Origin: JBMDXB01 sp048594885
GTDB taxonomy: Bacteria; Acidobacteriota; Vicinamibacteria; Vicinamibacterales; 2-12-FULL-66-21
Length of the DNA: 64,000 nucleotides
Direction: 5' to 3'
Assembly: GCA_048594885.1 (NCBI GenBank)
Contig: JBMDXB010000142.1
Coordinates: 1 to 64,000 of the forward strand
This document shows positions 61,876-64,000 of this stretch, one piece after another; position 1 is the first letter of the stretch, and each line of letters starts with the position of its first letter. The translations under genes and the position numbers were made by a program. Under the pieces are notes generated by a model. That model searched no databases. It was given only the letters and a program-made list of their open reading frames with translations, and was not told the origin of the DNA.

Positions 61876-63224
61876 TATTGAGTTGAGCGGCCTCGCCCCT
61901 GAGGCGTATCTGCGATTGAAACGATGCGCCCGTCGACGAACACGTGACGGACGCGGACCTTCTCGTCGAACAGCTCTCCCTGCGTTACGACGAGGTTCGC
62001 GAGTTTTCCTTTCTCGAGCGATCCAACGCGGTCGGCAACGCCGGCAATACGTGCCGCATCGATCGTCAGCGCGCGAATGGCCGCGTCGGCCGGCAGGCCT
62101 TCCTTCACCACGCGTGCGGCGTTTCGGAGAAAGTCGCGCGGCTCGCGAAGGCCGCTCGAGGCGAAGGCGAAGCGGACGCCTGCCTTTTCGAGCGCCACCG
62201 GCACCTTCGGCGCCTGCGCCCGCAGCCGCAGCTCGCGCAGAGGCTCGTCTGCGTCGGGCGCCAGCGTTCTCGACCGCGTCGGGAAGTTCAGGCTGTAGAC
62301 GACCCTGGCGTTGCGAGCTTTCAGATCGGCCGCGACGGTGTCCGCTTCGCGCCCGCCGGTGATCACCGGGTCCAGCGTGAACTCCTTCGCCATGTCGAGC
62401 GCCCGCAGAATCTCGCGCGTCGCGTCCGCCTCGAACGCAACGGGGAGCCGCCCCGCCAGCGCCGGCTGCATCGCGTCGAGCGCCGGGTCGTAGATCGGCC
62501 GCGGCCCGGTCTTCGCCTTGTCGTAGTGCTGCTGCTGGAGCTGGTGATGCCGCGCGTCGAGGAACGTCTGCCGAACGAACGCGATGGTGCCCATCAGCGA
62601 CGCGGGGTAGCCGCCGCCGCGGCCGCCGCCGCCGAAGTCGACGTGCAGCGCGACCGGCGCGCGCACGACCTGCACGCCGCGCCGCGGATCCGCCGGCGCG
62701 CCGATCTGCGGGGCGTCGGGCGGCGCGGCGACGTTCACGAGCGCACTGCGTCCCTTGAAGATGCCGCTTGCCGGCGTCGCCAGCACCGCCGTCACGCCCG
62801 CCGACGCCATGCGCGCGAGCTCCGGCGCGTCCGGCCGCACCTGCGCGGCGGCGTCGAGATCCGGCCGCAGAATCACGCTGCGCCTGAATCGCTCCGCTTC
62901 TTCCGTCGTCCTGAAGGTCGCCGGCGCCACCGGCGCAGCGGGGTCGATGCCGGCGCTGTTACCCATGTCGATCAGACCGGGATACACCGTCAGTCCCGCG
63001 CCGTCGATGACGACGGCTTCCGCCGGCGCCTGCACGTCGGCGCCGACCGCCTCGATGAGGCCGTCGCGCAGCACGATCGTTCCCGACGGAATCGGCGCTC
63101 CGGCCGCCGTGACGATGCGGGCTCCCTTGATCGCGTACACCACAGGCGCGTCGGCGCGTACGCCGATGGTGAACGTCGCAACCGTCACCGCCATCCATGC
63201 GCCGAGAATCGTCTTTGTGCTCAT
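61875..63224 (-). CDS. secreted amidohydrolase-like protein lacking the HxH motif
   Basis: 449 aa. Signal peptide (ILGAWMAVTVATFTIGVRA). The composite-domain edges are those of imidazolonepropionase-like amidohydrolases: IKGARIVTAAGAPIPSGTIVLRDGLIEAVG and, at the end, GVADRVGSLEKGKLANLVV. However, where active enzymes have D-x-H-x-H after the YPGLID strand this protein reads YPGLIDMGNSAG, so metal binding must be altered or lost. It could be an inactive partner of the amidohydrolase encoded 9 bp upstream. Start ATG 63224. Confidence 0.82.
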   Translation of the reverse strand: MSTKTILGAWMAVTVATFTIGVRADAPVVYAIKGARIVTAAGAPIPSGTIVLRDGLIEAVGADVQAPAEAVVIDGAGLTVYPGLIDMGNSAGIDPAAPVAPATFRTTEEAERFRRSVILRPDLDAAAQVRPDAPELARMASAGVTAVLATPASGIFKGRSALVNVAAPPDAPQIGAPADPRRGVQVVRAPVALHVDFGGGGRGGGYPASLMGTIAFVRQTFLDARHHQLQQQHYDKAKTGPRPIYDPALDAMQPALAGRLPVAFEADATREILRALDMAKEFTLDPVITGGREADTVAADLKARNARVVYSLNFPTRSRTLAPDADEPLRELRLRAQAPKVPVALEKAGVRFAFASSGLREPRDFLRNAARVVKEGLPADAAIRALTIDAARIAGVADRVGSLEKGKLANLVVTQGELFDEKVRVRHVFVDGRIVSIADTPQGRGRSTQ

Positions 63225-63233
63225 GTGTGGCTC

Positions 63234-64000
63234 CTACGGTCTTGCGATGTACTTCCGGTACAGCGCGTCATGCTTGTTATCGACGCCGACGTCCCTGCCG
63301 TTGATGACGACGTGCGTGACCTGCGTGCGAACTTCGAGGGGATCACCTTTCGCGATGAACAGGTTCGCGTCCTTGCCGGCCTCGAGGCTGCCGACGCGAT
63401 CCGCGACCCCGAGGATCTCGGCCGCGTCGATCGTGAGCGCCTTCAACGCCTGATCGCGGTTGAGGCCCCAGGCGACGGACATCGCGGCGTGGTACGGCAG
63501 CAGGCGGACGTTGGTGTTATCGCCGGTTGCGAACGCGAACTTCACGCCGGCCTGCGCCAAACGGCCGGCGAGCTGATAGCTGTCGGCGTGGAACGCATCC
63601 TCGCGCGACGGCATCGTCAGGATGCCGCCGAGGATCACGGGAATATTCTTTTCCTGGAGCAGCGGCGCGACGTACGCGGCCTCGGCGCCGCCGCTGATGA
63701 CGATTTTCACCTTCGCGCGATCGGCGAACGCGATCGCGTCTTTGATGTCCTGCTCGCGGCCGGCGTTCGTGATGAGCGGCAGCTTCCCGGTGACGACGGG
63801 GACGAGCGCCTCGAGCTCCCAGTCGATTGTCCTGCCCGCCGGCAGCTTCGAGTAGGCGCGCGCGCGATCGAGCAGCCGGATGATCTCGTCGAGTTGCCGG
63901 TCGCGCTCGCGCTTCAGATCCTCATAGGTACGATCCGGAGGCGCTCCGCCGAATCCACGCCCGCCGCCGAAGCCGCCGCGTCCACCACCGCCGCCGACCG
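63234..64000 (-). CDS. amidohydrolase, 5' part outside the window
   Basis: The frame is open to the window edge (255 codons seen). It contains an Arg/Gly-rich segment near the edge, DRTYEDLKRERDRQLDEIIRL, then the barrel part GKLPLITNAGREQDIKDAI, KIVISGGAEAAYVAPLL and the C-terminal SVAWGLNRDQALKALTIDAAEILGVADRVGSLEAGKDANLFI, typical of imidazolonepropionase-like amidohydrolases. The metal-binding HxH region lies beyond the edge, so activity cannot be judged. Directly upstream of the second amidohydrolase (9-bp gap), likely one operon with the paralogous barrel genes. Confidence 0.85.
   Translation of the reverse strand, partial: VGGGGGRGGFGGGRGFGGAPPDRTYEDLKRERDRQLDEIIRLLDRARAYSKLPAGRTIDWELEALVPVVTGKLPLITNAGREQDIKDAIAFADRAKVKIVISGGAEAAYVAPLLQEKNIPVILGGILTMPSREDAFHADSYQLAGRLAQAGVKFAFATGDNTNVRLLPYHAAMSVAWGLNRDQALKALTIDAAEILGVADRVGSLEAGKDANLFIAKGDPLEVRTQVTHVVINGRDVGVDNKHDALYRKYIARP

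Overview
The window is a high-GC chromosomal segment, densely coded on both strands. It most resembles an Acidobacteriota genome, probably a Vicinamibacteria-like lineage. The evidence is three large orphan FtsX/MacB-type permeases of the acidobacterial ADOP kind (two directly preceded by PadR regulators), a DUF1800/DUF1501 pair, several secreted S9/M28 peptidases and metal-dependent hydrolases, and many GTG or TTG starts. Taxonomy is inferred from gene content only. I see no tRNA, rRNA, CRISPR array or complete insertion sequence.

Layout. 1-420: tandem 84-bp repeat and a long inverted repeat. 421-5713 (+): ada, a FAD oxidoreductase, DUF1800 and DUF1501. 5827-11213: TIGR01777 epimerase (-), S9 peptidase and TPR lipoprotein-like protein (+), PlsC-type acyltransferase (-). 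11462-19422 (-): UMF1-type MFS carrier plus AAA ATPase, M28 peptidase, ADOP permease plus PadR. 19510-26736 (-): complete hisIGDCBHFA operon, with a histidine-rich leader peptide (QHHHRHHH) and terminator/antiterminator, followed by a small barrel-like protein. 26778-33123: gamma-glutamyltranspeptidase (-), glgX and modABC (+). 33116-37533 (-): methyltransferase, then an ECF sigma / anti-sigma / ABC exporter operon. 37616-47312: fungal-type cytosine deaminase (+), aspartokinase (-), hypothetical, serine hydrolase, YjbQ, and an S9 peptidase-NfeD-flotillin operon (+). 47375-50041 (+): a LuxR-type regulator broken by two frameshifts and a methyltransferase interrupted by an amber codon. 50045-59038 (-): ADOP/PadR pair, CHAT protease plus metallophosphoesterase pair, third ADOP permease. 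59273-64000 (-): two tandem paralogous outer-membrane-like proteins behind two amidohydrolases, the second cut by the window edge.

The most unusual feature is not a gene. At least ten intergenic places, and one place inside modC, hold blocks of a short drifting word (7-9 bp) repeated many times. The word differs from place to place (GGACCAGGG, GGCCAAAGA, GATCGCTGATCGC, GAATGCTGA, CACGGAGGA and others), and most blocks reverse orientation halfway so they could fold into long hairpins. Most start within about 20 bp of a stop codon. In four genes the block supplies the stop codon itself, and two unrelated proteins end in the same repeat-encoded Val-Pro-Gly-Pro tail. A second class of small GTAGGG-flanked palindromes resembles REP elements.

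Regulation visible in the sequence: his attenuation, a probable ECF autoregulatory promoter (TGTCACA-N16-CGTT), inverted repeats over the PadR and ATPase promoters, and several -10 hexamers so close to start codons that leaderless mRNAs are likely.
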